Assembly: GCF_003286085.1 (NCBI RefSeq)
Contig: NW_020825322.1
Span: 124,001-188,000 of the forward strand
Direction: 5' to 3'
From: Drosophila persimilis
Lineage: Eukaryota > Arthropoda > Insecta > Diptera > Drosophilidae
Length of the DNA stretch: 64,000 nucleotides
Made by a program: the position numbers and the translations under genes. Positions 11,201 to 24,073 of this stretch are shown here, piece after piece. The first letter of the stretch is position 1. Every line of letters starts with the position of its first letter. Under the pieces are notes generated by a model. The model was not told where the DNA came from. It ran no database searches and saw only the letters and a list, made by a program, of their open reading frames with translations.

Positions 11201-14200
11201 ACTCCTGTGTCGCAGATAAGCACTAGACATCGCGGCGAACTTGATTATTGCCAATTCGTCGCATCGCAACGTCTCCCCCCACCAAGTGTCCCAATTACTG
11301 TATATGTATACATTCTTTTTTGGTAATAATATCATTGATAAAGACTCTCCCTCTCGCACAGAGAGCACACACACCTCTATTATCTGTTGTATTATTTTTG
11401 CATGCGTTTTTTTGCAAGCAAAATAGTTGTGATATTTTATCGCGCATGGCATGGACGGATAACAAGTTGCTAAAATTATTTCGCCGCGAATTTCAGCTCT
11501 CAGCGAATCGGCAGAATACGATGTGAAGTGTGGTAAAGGCGGCAGATGGATCGAGCGGGGAACGAGTACAAAAAAAAGAAGACCGTGAGGCGATGTGGGC
11601 GACTTATCGCAGGCGACTGTTCTTGTCCCAATTGGCGGCTGCGTCAAATAGTCCGGACCGTGAAAGCTTTTGCCAGCCGAGCAGCAGCGCCGATTGCCAC
11701 CCGAACGGCAGTCGAAGAACAAACGAGTGGGGTGCGGGTGCCTTAGGGATGCCAACGACTGACGACTCTCTTTCGCTTGCGCTCACCGCTCGCTGCTTTC
11801 TCTCGTTGGTTTCGTTTCGTTTCGTTTCGCGTAGCTTCGCTTCGTGTCGGCACTTGTTAGCTTTCGCCCGCTGTCTACGTGACACACTGTCCGACGCTAC
11901 GCTCTGCCGCTGACTCGTCGTAGTATCTATAGAAGTCCTCCCCTCCTGACTGATTTATGCAATTTCTTATAACTTTGATATGGCTCTGATATTTTCGTTT
12001 GATTATAGAATTCAATTTGTCAAGGTGAAGGCAGGCAGGCGGGCATTTAACCATAAAGCTTTTGATCCTCTCGTTTCTTATCTCTCTCTCTCTCTCTCGC
12101 TATCTCTCTCTTTATATTTTCGTTGATTTTCTGCTAGGCTATTTATAATTTTTCCACATGAAAAACGAAAATAATTGAAACTGAATTTCGCTTGTCAACG
12201 TCAGAAGAAGGTTTCTTGTCCGCTGCTCAATTGAAACTACTGGCTGCAGCATCAATGGGTGGTACTCTAACCATAAGGGTTAGGTCACTCTCTCCCTCTC
12301 TCTGTCTCTCTGTCTCCAATTCTCACACTCTCTCCCTTTGGATGTCTCTCTGGCCGTTTCATTCATGCGCCTCTCTCAATTAATTGTTTGTTGCGCATTT
12401 CATTTGGCTTAATTGGTTGCTTATTAATAGAGAAGAAGATTGGTGGCTCGGCGGCCACCAGTCGAGTGGATTGGACTGGGTCATGTGCCGCCAGAGCGGC
12501 CGGTCATGGGCCCCCACATTGCCACGCGAAAGAGACTCCACTCGAAAGGCCCAATGGTCGGTTCAACTACGTCACCAGACGCGTCTCCTCTTACCCCAAG
12601 GCAAGCGAATATTTCATCAGCCTATGTTGCACCAAGAAATCAAGAAAGTCTCACCACAAGACTTTCCCAAAATGATGTGCATTCTTCTCTTTCTCTCACT
12701 ATATCCGTCGGCATCTTCGCCTGGACTTGCCCCCAAAAAACAACCTCTAGAATATACATATGTAGTATCCAGATAGCACACTCTAAAAATATTTCTAGTA
12801 CGTATTTTCGTGTGTATTTCGGATACCCACGTCCACCCATCCACATCCCACAGATGTATAAATGAATAATCTATGGTGCACACAGATACAGATACAGATG
12901 CAGATACAGAGATACTTGTTCACATATCTGATATAGCAGATATTCTGCTTAAAAACACAAATAAACGATTCTTTTTTCCCTTCTAAATCTTCGTCTACTC
13001 GTACCGCTCTTCTCAATGTATTTTTTGCTGTTTTTTTTTTTTTTTTCTTTTCTTCTGTCATAAAAGTCACGCGGCCCAAGAACATTTTTTTGTTTTGTTG
13101 ATCGACTTCTGGGGCAGGGCAGGGCAGGACGGGACGGGGCAGGACGGGGCATGGGTACATGGGCGGTACATTACTTTCAGATCTTTGCTAAGCTGGCAAT
13201 TTATTGGATACTCGTGTGGCCCGCACTGATGAAAACGATGATGATGGTGATGAAGATGATGAGGATGAGAGGAAACAAGTGTTTCAGCCGCCACTTGCAG
13301 ACGATCTATTGAGTAGCATCACTCAATGTGAGTCGTTCAAACAATCGATCCATCATGTGGCACATCCGTTCTGTTCATGGATAAGCCACCGCACTGGCAA
13401 TCACTCTATAAATATGAATCTCCGGGGGCTCGGATTGCATTCTGTCGGATGATTATCTGATTACGACACACGAGCCACTGCCACTGCCACTGCCACTGCC
13501 ACCGCCTCATATATCACCCCGGCGGCACCAACCGAAGAGGAGCTCTGCTTGACATTAATGCAATTTTATTAAATGTGATTTCGATTCGTCTTGTCAGCCA
13601 CTCAACGCCCCAGGCATTAGACCGGCGCTAAAGTGTGCCACAGCACATTCATTTTGATGTGGACCAATCCGTTCAAGGGGTACGTATGCCCCGCAAAGCA
13701 CGTACACCTATATATGTACTTGTTTGTCCAACTAACTGATTGACTCACATACGCAAGACGCAGAAATATCTAGACGTCTGCATTGTCAAACACTGGCCAA
13801 TGGAAATCGGAGTGTAGGCGCGGACTAGGAAAGGTTTTGGCCGGGATCTGTGGAGTACAAAGGATCTTTGAGCCAAGGAACACAGTGAGAATGGAATCTG
13901 AAGGGATTAGGAAACTAAGAAACGATACAGGGTTTGACTTAGAAAGGATTTAGATAGAGATCACAATGAAGGAAATTTCGTATAAGAAGGTGTCCTAGGG
14001 TAGTCTTTTGAGGGCGGGCGAGTGCTTGGAAACGATGTAGGAGCTTACTAAAAACGAACTTGGATTATTAGATCCCCATTTAAAGAGGATATTGAATCCA
14101 AGAAGGGGTTCCAAGGGAAAGATCACACTGAAAAAGATAAGGAAAGAATTTGCAATGCAGAAAGCAGTGAACATTCGTTTAATAAGAACAGATTCTCAAT

Positions 14201-14726
14201 CTATTAAGGAAGGACTCTGAATAGAGCCACGCTTTAAGGAATGACTCCGAATAAAGCCACGCTTTAAGAAAGGACTCCGAAAAAGGCCACGCACTTGGAC
14301 AAGATATTTCCATTATATTTTCTCTTATGATATTCTGGCTTTGGGAACACTTCGAACACTGGATCTTGTTTTTGTCGCCTGATCTCTGTCCGTTAATTAT
14401 TTAGACAAATTAATGCGGAAAAACAAACTGAAAGAACAAATACAAAAACCATAAACAAGATATTACGCGTAGATAAGTGGGGGAGAGTCCGAGTATATAC
14501 ATACGATATAGTAGAGCGCCACTGGACACCGGCACAAGCTAGAGCTAGAGGGTGGAACCGTACGGCCGTGGGGGGCACCGGGTACGGTTACGGTTACGGT
14601 TACTGGCACGGGCTCGGGTACAGGTATAGGTGCCGCGAGATACTGGTGCCTTTGAGTGGCAGCCACCGCCCCGGACTCCCCCGGATCCAATCTATCCATG
14701 CTCCGGGGCCGCTGTGACGCAAAGAA

Positions 14727-14761
<35 letters not shown>

Positions 14762-17700
14762 TGTCTGCGTTGGCGTTTGCCCCGACTGCGACGGCGACGG
14801 CGGCAGCGGCGCCATTAAATGAGTAATAATCACGCGCTACACATCACAACAATTTCTCACTCTCTCTCTCTCTCTCTCTCTCACTGCCTTGTAGGCCCCC
14901 AATCTCCCGCTCTCTCCGCCTCGTACTCTCTTTTTTTGGGGCCCGGCAAAATGAAAATCTGAAATATTCAAAGCTCCCCCGTGTGGCAGCAGGATGGCGG
15001 TCCTGCGGCCAGCGGTGGGGCTGGGGGGGCATGTTTTATGCATCTCAATTGGCGGGCAGCCAAATAAAAATGATTTTCTGATCTGCTGCCTTTGCTTCAT
15101 CCTCCCCCACTGCTGCCACTATTTGTTGTTTTTGGTAAATATTTTCAGTTAATTTTGTAGCGGGCGTCGCGTCAGAAAGATCGTTGGGGGCAAGGCCATC
15201 CCACCGACTAAGCAACACCCTTGCCATCGTCAACAGAATCGCCCAAGCAATGTGGTACAAGTACACAGTGGTACACTCATGGGAAGCTGGGAGATCGGCT
15301 GAAGGGAATTCTTCGGTATTACTATCGACTATGGATAATTATCGAAAATAATATCCAAAGAAGTGTGTTGGGAAAATTCTCACTTTGACTGACTGACAAT
15401 TGACAATTGTTGCTGAAACGTCCGATAAAGCTTGACTTCAAGAGATCATATTCGAAGAGGCGAAAGACTTCCACCCTAAAAAGCTTTCACTGTGGCTAAG
15501 GATCGTGCTTATTGGGCCGATTGTACACATAGTAATCCTCTATTTCCTCTATCCCATCCTCTATGTCCTCTATGTCTCCTCCCGCTGCTGCTCTGCGCTG
15601 CTGTCGCCGCCTCCGCTTGCGTCTCAATTCATTGAAATTTGTATTTTGAATGCCCCAAAAATTTAATTTAAATTATTTGTTTATTTATTTATTTGTGCTA
15701 AAACATTTTGCTCCTCTCATTTCTCTTTTTGCCTCTCATTTTGGCTGGCTGTTAATTGAACGGCACATGAAATGTTTCATCTGTTTCTGTCGCAGCTAAG
15801 TTTTGTGCTAATTATCTGTACTAAGTATTGTATAGAGATGTATCTGTATGGAACGGATTGATGGATCGATTGATTGTCGGCGGGGCTACCCCTGACACTT
15901 GTCCATCCCTTAAGTGTTTGCCTAACCCTCGACCAAACACGCGAGGCCCAAAAAGTGTCCCAAAATAAATCACTCGCCCGCCTCTGAGGGCCTGTGGTGC
16001 TCGTGAGGAGTTCGCTTAATTGATTTGTTCTGTATCGATGGACACCAAAGTGGACCCCCCCCACCGCCACCCCTGAAAGTGTCAATGGCCCTGCCCCAGT
16101 GCCAGACCATGTCTCATGTCCCGTGATGTCCCGAAACCGCAGAAAGTGAACTCAATTCTGCTCTGTGCCACATGTCATAACCAGCGCCGGGGTTTATGCG
16201 CAAGCCGCAGATCGCGTACTTCTCACGTCTGGGACACGACCTGCTCTAATGATTCGCTTGTGGCCAGGCATAGTTATAATGTTGTCAACTGATTTTGCTC
16301 GTGGTCCGTGGTCAGGTGAGAACCAGTTGAAAGCCAATTGAAACCTAATCTGTGACTCGTTCATTTAAATCATTAACTTTCGAGGATAGCATTTAACCGA
16401 AACCGACTGTGAACCGGTTATGGGTGGATTTTGAACCGGTTTGCAACTGGTTTTTCGCCACACAGTAATACTATGTGCACATTTATCTTTTTTGCTTGTT
16501 TTTTGCACACTTCTTTTGGGATGGCTTGTGTTTTTTAGTTTTTTAGTGGCACTTCATTATAGGCTATGGCGTTATAATTTATGTTGGACTTGCAACCCTT
16601 TTTATATTCATCTTTGGGGTCTTATAATAGTCCAATAATAGCCCCATTTAAAACTATTACAATTTATAGGAATTTTCTTTGTTTTTCTTGACCTCCTTCG
16701 CTCTCTGTATCCCATTTATCTTCCAATCACTATTCGCGTTTTCCCTTTGCGCATAAACATTGGAAATGTTTTTGTTCTCCAATTTGCGTCAGACATATAC
16801 ACCTTCTCTGATTTCCCGCCGCTTTTCTCTTTATTGGATGCTGTCGAAATGCTCTTTGTCCGGCTCTTAATTGAAATGTATCGTTTGTCGTCGAGACCCG
16901 CAGATCATTTGAGGCTCTTATTGATTGGAACCCCCAAGCGGTACAATCGACTAGAAGGGGCTTGAGAGTGGGAGTCAATGTCAAGGGCGTGGCCCTCGCG
17001 TGCATTTTTGGAATGCAAAATTCATGTGTGAAAGCGTGGAAGGGCCAGGGTGGGGGGTGCACTTTTATTTATGCATTTGCTTAACAGACAAAACCTGTAA
17101 TTAATTTTTACTGTGTGTTCGCTGTGGCTGTGGCTCCTACGGTTATTATTTTTCATAATATTTGTGACACATACACAAAAAAACCCCCTCCCCTCCCCCC
17201 CCAACACCCATTTGGGTGCTAATTTATGGCAGAAACGACCTTGACATTGTCACCAGCCAAGCGCGAAGGTCACCGACAAATGCCTCTGACTAGCAAGAAC
17301 AATAGCCATAGGGACCCATAAAATAGGGAATCTTTCGGGTGGAACTAGGGGGCTCCGCAGATGGGCATCACATGCGTCAGAGGCCGGGAAAAGGGAAGCT
17401 GCCAAGTCCTTGAGTGCCTAGATTCTTGAATGCTTGTAGAGTTCTTCCATATACCTGCTGCCCCCCTAGAAGCTTCTCCATAAGAATATATACACTAGAT
17501 ATATTTCTTCGAGCAGAAGCTTTCGTAGAATAGTGCGGACACAAACCGCCGTCGAAACAATCGGCACAGAAGAACGATGCTGGAGGAGATCTTGGATGGA
17601 AGAATACATTCAGAGAAGGAGGTTTCCGTTTCTGGAGAATTCCCCATTCCCCATTGAAGGTTAATCAAGGACAGATCTTCTATATAGAGATTCAGATTCA

Positions 17701-18586
17701 GTTGAATTTTACCATATCGTCTGCTCACAGCCCTGGTCTGATATTCTGAGTAAATGGTTTATGGGGGCTTATGAGATCTGATCTTATCAATCAAAAAACG
17801 TTTACAGAGGGCTTAGATTAGAGAGGGTATAGATTTTCGCATTTGAAATCGTTGCTTATTCGAGGGAATCATGTTTCTTAAAGTTTTAAAGAACTCTATT
17901 CCTACGGGACTATATTTATTCTGGAAATCTTCCTTGAATAGTGCCAAAAATGATAAGCCAGAGCCAAGGGGCATTTTCTTTCAGTTCATCTAGCTTTCAT
18001 CTGTATTTCCATAGAAAACATTGCACAACTATTATTTTTCTACAGCAAGCGGCCTCATGGACGGATAAACGATGACAAGCTATCGGATAAGTGATATAAG
18101 ATATGACTTGCGGTTTTACTTTTCAGATCGTAGAGAAAAAACGTTTCCCTATGGATTTTCACAAGTCTACAAACCGTTGTGGTTTCCATTGTTCACAGAA
18201 TATAAATTTCAAGCTTGTAAGGATAGATTCTACCTACCAATACACCAAAAGTCATTCAAATCGGATTACTTCAGAAGCCTTTTATTTCACTTATTGCCAG
18301 GAAAGCAAACGGAGAGTCTCTTTGTATCGGATATCTTTCACTGGGATTGTTTGCTATTGTTTCTCGCTGGAAGATGATCTTTCGACGATTGGCTTTTGCT
18401 AATTTGAGTCTGTTTGATGTTTCTTTGTGCCTATATTTGTATCTGTATCTGTGGCTGTGTCTTTCGCTGTATCTGTATCTGTATCTGTTGGCATTTCAAT
18501 TTAACTCAATTGATTTTCATTTGAATCTTGTGACGCGCTAAGCCCTCTGCCAGCGCTGTCCACGACGATGACGCTAAAGATCGACC

Positions 18587-18618
<32 letters not shown>

Positions 18619-21600
18619 TACAAAGCGATAAATTCATTGGCGATTCATTCTGTATCCATCTCAAAGTCCTAAAGCAACTTGGGGCCCACAGAGATAATTG
18701 GAGGCCCGAGTGGAAAATGGAAAACCGAAATAGAAAATACACAAATACGGAAGGGAAATTGAAATTGAATCATTTGACGACGATTAATTGGATGCGGGGA
18801 AGTATCTATTGGACTCGTAGTTCCAAAAATACGAAGCAGCTGCTGCTTCCTCTGCCTCTTCCTCTTCCGCTGCTCATTCTGGGAAGACTTATCTTTTATG
18901 CATGATGGCAACCCTGGCACATGGCCGTGTGAGGCATGGAATTGAAAAACATCAGGCCGCCCCGAACAAAAAAGTTCTTGGGCCTCATGCAAACTTAATA
19001 AATGTTCTGGGAAAGGACGAAACGAAACACAGAACTGGTACGTGAAATTGGCTTTCCCTGGAAGAGAAAACGAACCCTGTTGCCAGGCAGGAAAAGGTGG
19101 GCAAGGGATAAAAGGAAAGGAGCAAAGCGTGGGCGAAAAGCCCAGCCAGACGAATGGAGGAGGCGCAACTTCGAGGCATTGAACTCGTGCTTTCATGCTG
19201 CTGCTGCTGCTGCTGGCCCGGGGCCAGGCGCCACTCAATTATTTGTAAGCGAGACAAGGACATGGAACACACACACACACAGACACATAGCGTGTGGGAT
19301 ACACACACACACGCACGGAGCGCGCGAACGAGCGAGGGAAACTTTTTTCCATGTGGATGGGAAATGAATTTTAGAGGCTCGTCGTTTCGCTTCGCTTCTT
19401 CTTCTTATCCTGCTGCTTGTCCTTATTCGTCCTACACTAAGCCAAGAATGAGTCGATTGACTACGGGTCCTCAGCCATGGATTCACCTAGAGCCTTGGCA
19501 TTTCCAAATGATGAAACGATTCCATATCAATATGTAATGGGGCTACGCGGCACAACAGTTTCAAAGTGCCTCAAAGTGAAAATTACGCTCAATTTTCTCA
19601 CAGAACTTCGGCTCTAAGTTGACCTAGAGAACCAGACGGAGATTGAGGGGTTTTTCTAATCGAAATTTATTTGGAATCATTTGGAAACAGTATTCTTGTG
19701 CTTGCAATGGGAATTTCCGTAGTGGGCTGGCTCATTCACAAATTGTATTCACACTCATTCAACGAATCCCTTGTCGTTGGAGTCGGTTCTGAGTAATGGG
19801 GAAAAGAAGAACACATATTTCCCCTCTGGAGCTTGAGAACTTTGGATTATTGGCCTGAGGGAATCGTATTTGTTGGAGTTTTTACTTGAAAGATTCTTAA
19901 TCTTTAGCCAGTTCCAAGGAAGAGCATCCACTGTCTTGTTTTCTCATCGAAATATGTATGAACATATTTTAATGGAGTAGAGCCGCCGCCGTCGACGGCT
20001 GCTGCTGGCATCCAAAGCGGTCACACGTGTCGTTTAGTATCGGTGTGTGTATCTGTGGGGCACGCCCCTTGTTGGGCCACCTGTTTTCATGGCATGCGGC
20101 CTCCCGAAACCACCCAAAACACTTACGCAATGTGGCAGCCGTCGAAGCCGGCTCCTTGTGACGTTGTCCTGTACGTATATACATATATATATCTATATAT
20201 AAAGTGTGGCAACCAAAAATAGAAGTAACGAGAGAGTAGCGTTTTTCGGCAGAAAAGCTTTCGTCGGGGGCATGCGCTGTGCGGCATGTCCTTGCCAGGA
20301 CACATCTCTCGCTGTCTCGCTGATAAGCGAAACACACATCTCGCAGGCTGCGTTATCGCTGCGCACTTTCACTGCCCCACTGCCCCATCCCCTATATTTA
20401 CCAACCCCCCTTGTGATTTTTCCCCTTGTGCGTTTTCCTGAGCGCCGCTTCCTACGCGCAAAAGTTTCTCGGTAAAATGGAAAACTCTTTGCGGATTGCC
20501 AAAAAGTCATAGCACACTTCTGGGCGCTGCAAAAAGGGTCGCCTCAAGGTCCTCGAGGCCATCCGGTTCGCTCGTAAAATGAATGACAAAGCCAAGGACA
20601 ATGCGTAAGGACAATGGCGAATGTCTTGGGCCTGAGATGTCGCCTTGCTGGAATGAGCCAACCCCAAAACTAACTGCGACATTTGCTTAATTTTGTACAC
20701 AAGTTTCCGAGGGGAAGACAAGAGACAAGCATCCGGACTGTACTTACATAGATGGGACTCTAAAGGGGGATTGTAAATACGACGCGGTGGCATCCATAGT
20801 GGCATCTGATTGCACAAGCAACCGCAAGACCACAGAGCTCTCTGTCTGTTTGAATGTTTGAATAGATGCATCATCAATATGCCGCATTTCCAGGCTAGAT
20901 AGATCTCTATTAAGATCGCTATTATCTTTTAATCTCTATATAGACATGAAAGTATAACGTTTATACATCAAAATGTGGAGTGTATAGCCATTGAGGGATT
21001 AGTTTTCTATAGATCACAGCCACAAGAGTCTCAAGAGTGGTCTAAGAGTGATCTCTGATCAAATGATCTTATGGCGAGAAGTCTGGTAAAAATCAAGTGA
21101 TTAATTGATTCAACTAGTTGTGATTGAGGAAAACTTGATGAATAGATTTCTTTTAAGGAGCCGTGGAAAAAAAACAACAGTAAGAAAGCGTTGGGTAGTA
21201 GAGCAGAAAGAACAGAGGTACAAATCCAATATGAGAGCGAAATTGTGCGTGTGAGCAAGTCGCAATTGCGTTCATCTCAAGTCCATGGTAGGTTTTTTGA
21301 ATCTGGTATTGTTATCGGTATTGAATCGGTTATTTTTGCGTTTTCCTTCTTTAACTTCCACAACGCATTTTCCTGACAAATTTTCCAGACAAATTATGTC
21401 AAGTGCAAATTGCAGCCATCCCCTAAATCGTACATCCACAAACAAAGAGCGGCATTACCGCCCATGTTTTTTGTGTTGCTGCTGCCTTGACTGTGTCCTT
21501 GACTCGTCGCTTGGCTGCAACATTTGACTGGTGTTTTTTGCCCCGTTTCCGGTTCCGGCTGGCGCCCATGCTCCTCTCCTCTGGCGATGGTAATGTGAAG

Positions 21601-23979
21601 CCAAGGCCTAAAAATAGCCCACACCAAGAACTAATCAGAGAAGTTCCCAAGGCCCGCAGCAGCAGCAGAAGCACATAGATATTTCTGTATATCTACGAGT
21701 ATGCTAGGGTTTGCGATGGGCTAAGGCTGGAGCTGGGGATGCGGCTGGGGCTAGGGGTAGAGAGGCACTGATAAGGCAGCTTTCACGATTGCGTAACAGC
21801 CAAAGAGAGTGGGTGGGTGCTGGCAGAGACTAGAAGCAAGGGAGGTTACTATCCATAAAAATTACTTTTTGGGACAATAACGTAAACAACCTCCCAACGA
21901 AAGTGAAACGAAACAACAGCGCTAGAAAGATACGGATATATATGTGTGTACATATGTCTAATCGGTAATTTTCTATATCTATGTACGATTAGAAGGTCTC
22001 CTCTTGTGGTTTACAGATGTAAATACAGTCGGGATTGGCTAAAGAGCTATAGAGGAAAGCAAGGATTAAGGCGTCTCTGATTGTTAAGAAAAGAGCCGCA
22101 GTTCAAGGAGAGAATAACAAATGAAAGTCTCCCAAACTTTTGACCTAACCTTTTGATTAATTGGAAATCTTTTCAAAGAAGTTCTCTAATCAAAAACAGA
22201 ATCATCAAATCTTTATATGAGATGTCAGAATAACAACAGGAAAACTCTGTAGTAAAAGTATACTTCCCCCATTCTATCATCTTTATCACATCCCGAAAAT
22301 ATACCAACACTTTCACTTTCAACTTTCGATAATCGCACATCGTTTTATCATATGATCTTTATTGATTTGAAACGTGCAAGCTTGTATATCTTATCTGCAG
22401 AATATCGACAATACATATACCTACAGATTTATGATATAAGGCCTGCGTTGAGCCCATAAATCAATGAATAGTCGTACCAGTAACCGTTTGTGTTTTTTTG
22501 GTTTCAAGAGTTCGATAAAACAACATCTCCCCCACCATAGCAAAATTAAAGTGTGTTTACTGAAAGGTTACAATTTGGCTTTTAAGTCTCTTCAGAGCTC
22601 TGTAAATATAAACTTTTTGTGGGGTTTATCAGAACTTTGTCCTAATTTCTTATGAAATTCATGAAATTAAATCTGCAATTGCTAACAACTGTATTTTGTT
22701 TGCTAATTGTTTTGAAAATAAGTTATTTAAGGTTTCCAAATTGTTTATTGGGATGAATTTATTATTTTGGAGATGTTTTGTGATTGATTTTGGATCATTT
22801 ACATGAATTTTGTGTGTTAAAACTGTCCCTTTAGAATACGATGGGTGTCCGTCTATGGTAGATGTCCTTGGAGAGTAGCCTGCAATGAAGTTGTTTTTCT
22901 ATGATATGATAGCGGACCATCTGTGTTTGCATCTGGAGCGATAAAAGCTGTCCATTGGCATTAAGCTTGCTACTATTCAAGCTGTCGGTCTGCGGTTACT
23001 TTTCTTCTATAATTGCTGTCCAGTTATAGTCCTCTTTATTCCTAGTAGCTGTTCTCTTATGACAGATTGTCCTTTCTATGGAAGCGGTCGTTTCAGCAGA
23101 CCTGAAACCTCCGCCCAAAGAGACATTCCATAGAACACAATGCAGACTCTGGGGCTGAAGCCATTTGGATGATTTATCGGGTATCCACTGTACTACCGAC
23201 TAACTCTCTCTGTCTCTCAGGGTGGCTGTGTGTCTCTGTTTTGGGTGGATGCTGCTGCTGCGAAACCGGCTGCAATTTTTAATGAACTTGGGGCTTTAGG
23301 GTCTGGGCCCTGGCTGATTAGAACAGCTGTTTCTTGCCAATGCAACCGACACACAGACACACACACACACACACTCACACACACACACACACTGGGGAAC
23401 AGTGTTCGCCGGGGATTAAATTACCGTTATTTGTGGAGGGAGCATGGCGCATGCGCAGTTCCACCCGGAGAAGCACAAATTTCACACCACAGAAAAAAAA
23501 AAGAACGGAGAAAACTCGCGTCCAGGCACGCGAGGAAAAGGTGTCTGAAAAACTAGAAAACACTTCTGCGGCACAGCACCGCACGGCACAGGCGGCGGCA
23601 GGGCCATTGCCGAAGCCAGTCAAGCGGCGTCACATGCTGCCACTAGCAAATTGCTGCTGGCGCTGGTCTGCTTCTGTTTGCCCCTTCACTTAGCACCCCC
23701 GAAACGCAACGCCAAAACGCAACGTAAACGCAAATTTTCGAATAATCACTGCTAATTAGCGCAGAAAAAAAACAGCCACATCAAAAACTAATAGGTTGTA
23801 CGTGAGGCGGCGCGCGTATTCCCCTTTCGAGAGAGTCTGGGAACCGATGGATGGATGGACGGATGGATTGATGTATGAATGATCCAGTGATGATTCGATG
23901 ATGGATGGCGGGAGGGGGGTAGGCACTCACCGTTGGCATGAATATGATCTGTGTTGTTTGGTTGGACATGCTGATACAT
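6147..23979 (-). CDS. sbm: SLC7-family (LAT/y+LAT-like) amino acid transporter
   Basis: Nine minus-strand coding exons join in frame: 23979-23931, 11049-10878, 10422-10376, 9307-9206, 8224-7982, 7892-7394, 7328-7232, 6597-6279 and 6217-6147, giving 532 residues. About 73 polar N-terminal residues precede the SLC7 substrate motif GSGIF (residues 90-94). Next come [60 protein letters not shown] and a hydrophobic C-terminal half. The whole fits the 12-helix APC-superfamily light subunit of heteromeric amino acid exchangers. The closest family is the insect LAT1/y+LAT group; sobremesa (sbm, X-linked, glial, growth control) is my best match, with JhI-21, mnd and CG1607 relatives as alternatives. 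The first exon is inferred from a GTGAGT donor, exact phase match and an upstream TATA box. A shorter form could start at the ATG at 11011 (503 residues). Confidence 0.85.
9206..11049 (-). CDS. sbm: SLC7 transporter exons 2-4
   Basis: Exon 2 (11049-10878) encodes the polar cytosolic N-terminus, ending DAVHLER. Exon 3 (10422-10376, 47 bases) encodes [15 protein letters not shown]. Exon 4 (9307-9206) encodes [16 protein letters not shown] and a second hydrophobic helix, [13 protein letters not shown]. Phases chain exactly (172, 47 and 102 bases after a 49-base first exon). The GSGIF substrate-binding loop of APC transporters is split across the exon 3/4 junction. Confidence 0.9.
11787..11971 (-). 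promoter_or_regulatory. Possible internal promoter and alternative 5' exon of the SLC7 gene
   Basis: On the minus strand a TATAAG (11971-11966) is followed by a TCAGTC initiator match (11953-11948), and about 160 bases later by AGCG|GTGAGC, a usable donor at 11787. Spliced to the acceptor at 11050 this would give a transcript starting translation at the ATG at 11011. TATA-to-initiator spacing of about 20 is shorter than the usual 28-34, so this is tentative. Confidence 0.25.
12079..12100. repeat. CT microsatellite
   Basis: Near-perfect TC dinucleotide run inside the SLC7 first intron, continuing as CT-rich text to 12112. On the minus (transcribed) strand it reads as GAGAG. Confidence 0.85.
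14213..14300. repeat. 30-base minisatellite, three copies
   Basis: The phrase GACTCYGAATAAAGCCACGC recurs at 14213, 14243 and 14273 with exact 30-base spacing and a few substitutions. It lies inside the SLC7 first intron and is not related to the simple repeats around it. Confidence 0.85.
14727..14761. repeat. GTC trinucleotide repeat
   Basis: Uninterrupted GTC/GAC run of about 11 units inside the SLC7 first intron. No coding context. Confidence 0.95.
14859..14882. repeat. CT microsatellite
   Basis: Perfect CT dinucleotide run, about 11 units, about 100 bases from the GTC repeat. Confidence 0.95.
18438..18487. repeat. TGTATC hexamer repeat
   Basis: Imperfect array of TGTATC/TGTGGC hexamers in the SLC7 first intron, two blocks of clean units separated by a diverged centre. 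Confidence 0.8.
18587..18619. repeat. TAA trinucleotide repeat
   Basis: Perfect AAT/TAA run of about 11 units in the SLC7 first intron. Confidence 0.95.
23349..23393. repeat. CA microsatellite
   Basis: CA dinucleotide tract with two interruptions, about 540 bases inside the first intron from the SLC7 exon 1 donor. Confidence 0.95.
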
Positions 23980-24039
23980 GACTTGTCACAATGCCTCGAT
24001 GTCGTCACTTTCATGTCACTTTAAACACTGCAGGAGAAT
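23931..24039 (-). CDS. sbm: SLC7 transporter exon 1 (5' UTR plus 16 codons)
   Basis: From the inferred start site near 24039 the minus strand runs through a short leader to ATG at 23979. An in-frame TGA lies nine bases upstream, so this is the first possible start. Translation gives [16 protein letters not shown] and one extra G before a strong GTGAGT donor at 23930. Spliced to the acceptor at 11050, the frame continues without a stop as [19 protein letters not shown]. The combination of a TATA promoter, an initiator, a donor and an exact phase match is good evidence, but it is still a model. Confidence 0.65.
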
Positions 24040-24064
24040 GAAGGCGTCCGCGTTGGGGGCTACG

Positions 24065-24073
24065 TATTTATAA
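24065..24073 (-). promoter_or_regulatory. TATA box of the SLC7 gene
   Basis: On the minus strand TTATAAATA sits in GC-rich flanks. An initiator match TCATTC with its A at 24039 lies about 32 bases downstream, the classical spacing. Exon 1 with its ATG at 23979 follows. GAGA-type tracts lie about 210-330 bases upstream (24250-24366). Confidence 0.65.

Larger units (their letters stand above)
11050..23930 (-). other. First intron of the SLC7 transporter gene (about 12.9 kb)
   Basis: No coding exon is recognised between the donor at 23930 and the acceptor at 11050. It contains many microsatellites (CT, GTC, TAA, CA), a 30-base minisatellite near 14213-14300, CT- and GA-rich tracts, and a possible internal promoter near 11950. 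Long reading frames here are interrupted, biased by simple repeats, and match nothing I know. Confidence 0.6.

Noticed and set aside
11120..11755. Minus-strand 211-residue open frame
   Set aside because: It lies inside the transporter intron. Its translation is low-complexity, lacks any recognisable domain, and has neither an obvious core promoter nor splice sites that fit it.
18669..19238. Minus-strand 189-residue open frame
   Set aside because: Composition is Ser/Pro/Phe-rich from pyrimidine-rich text with no family resemblance; the opposite strand is equally open.
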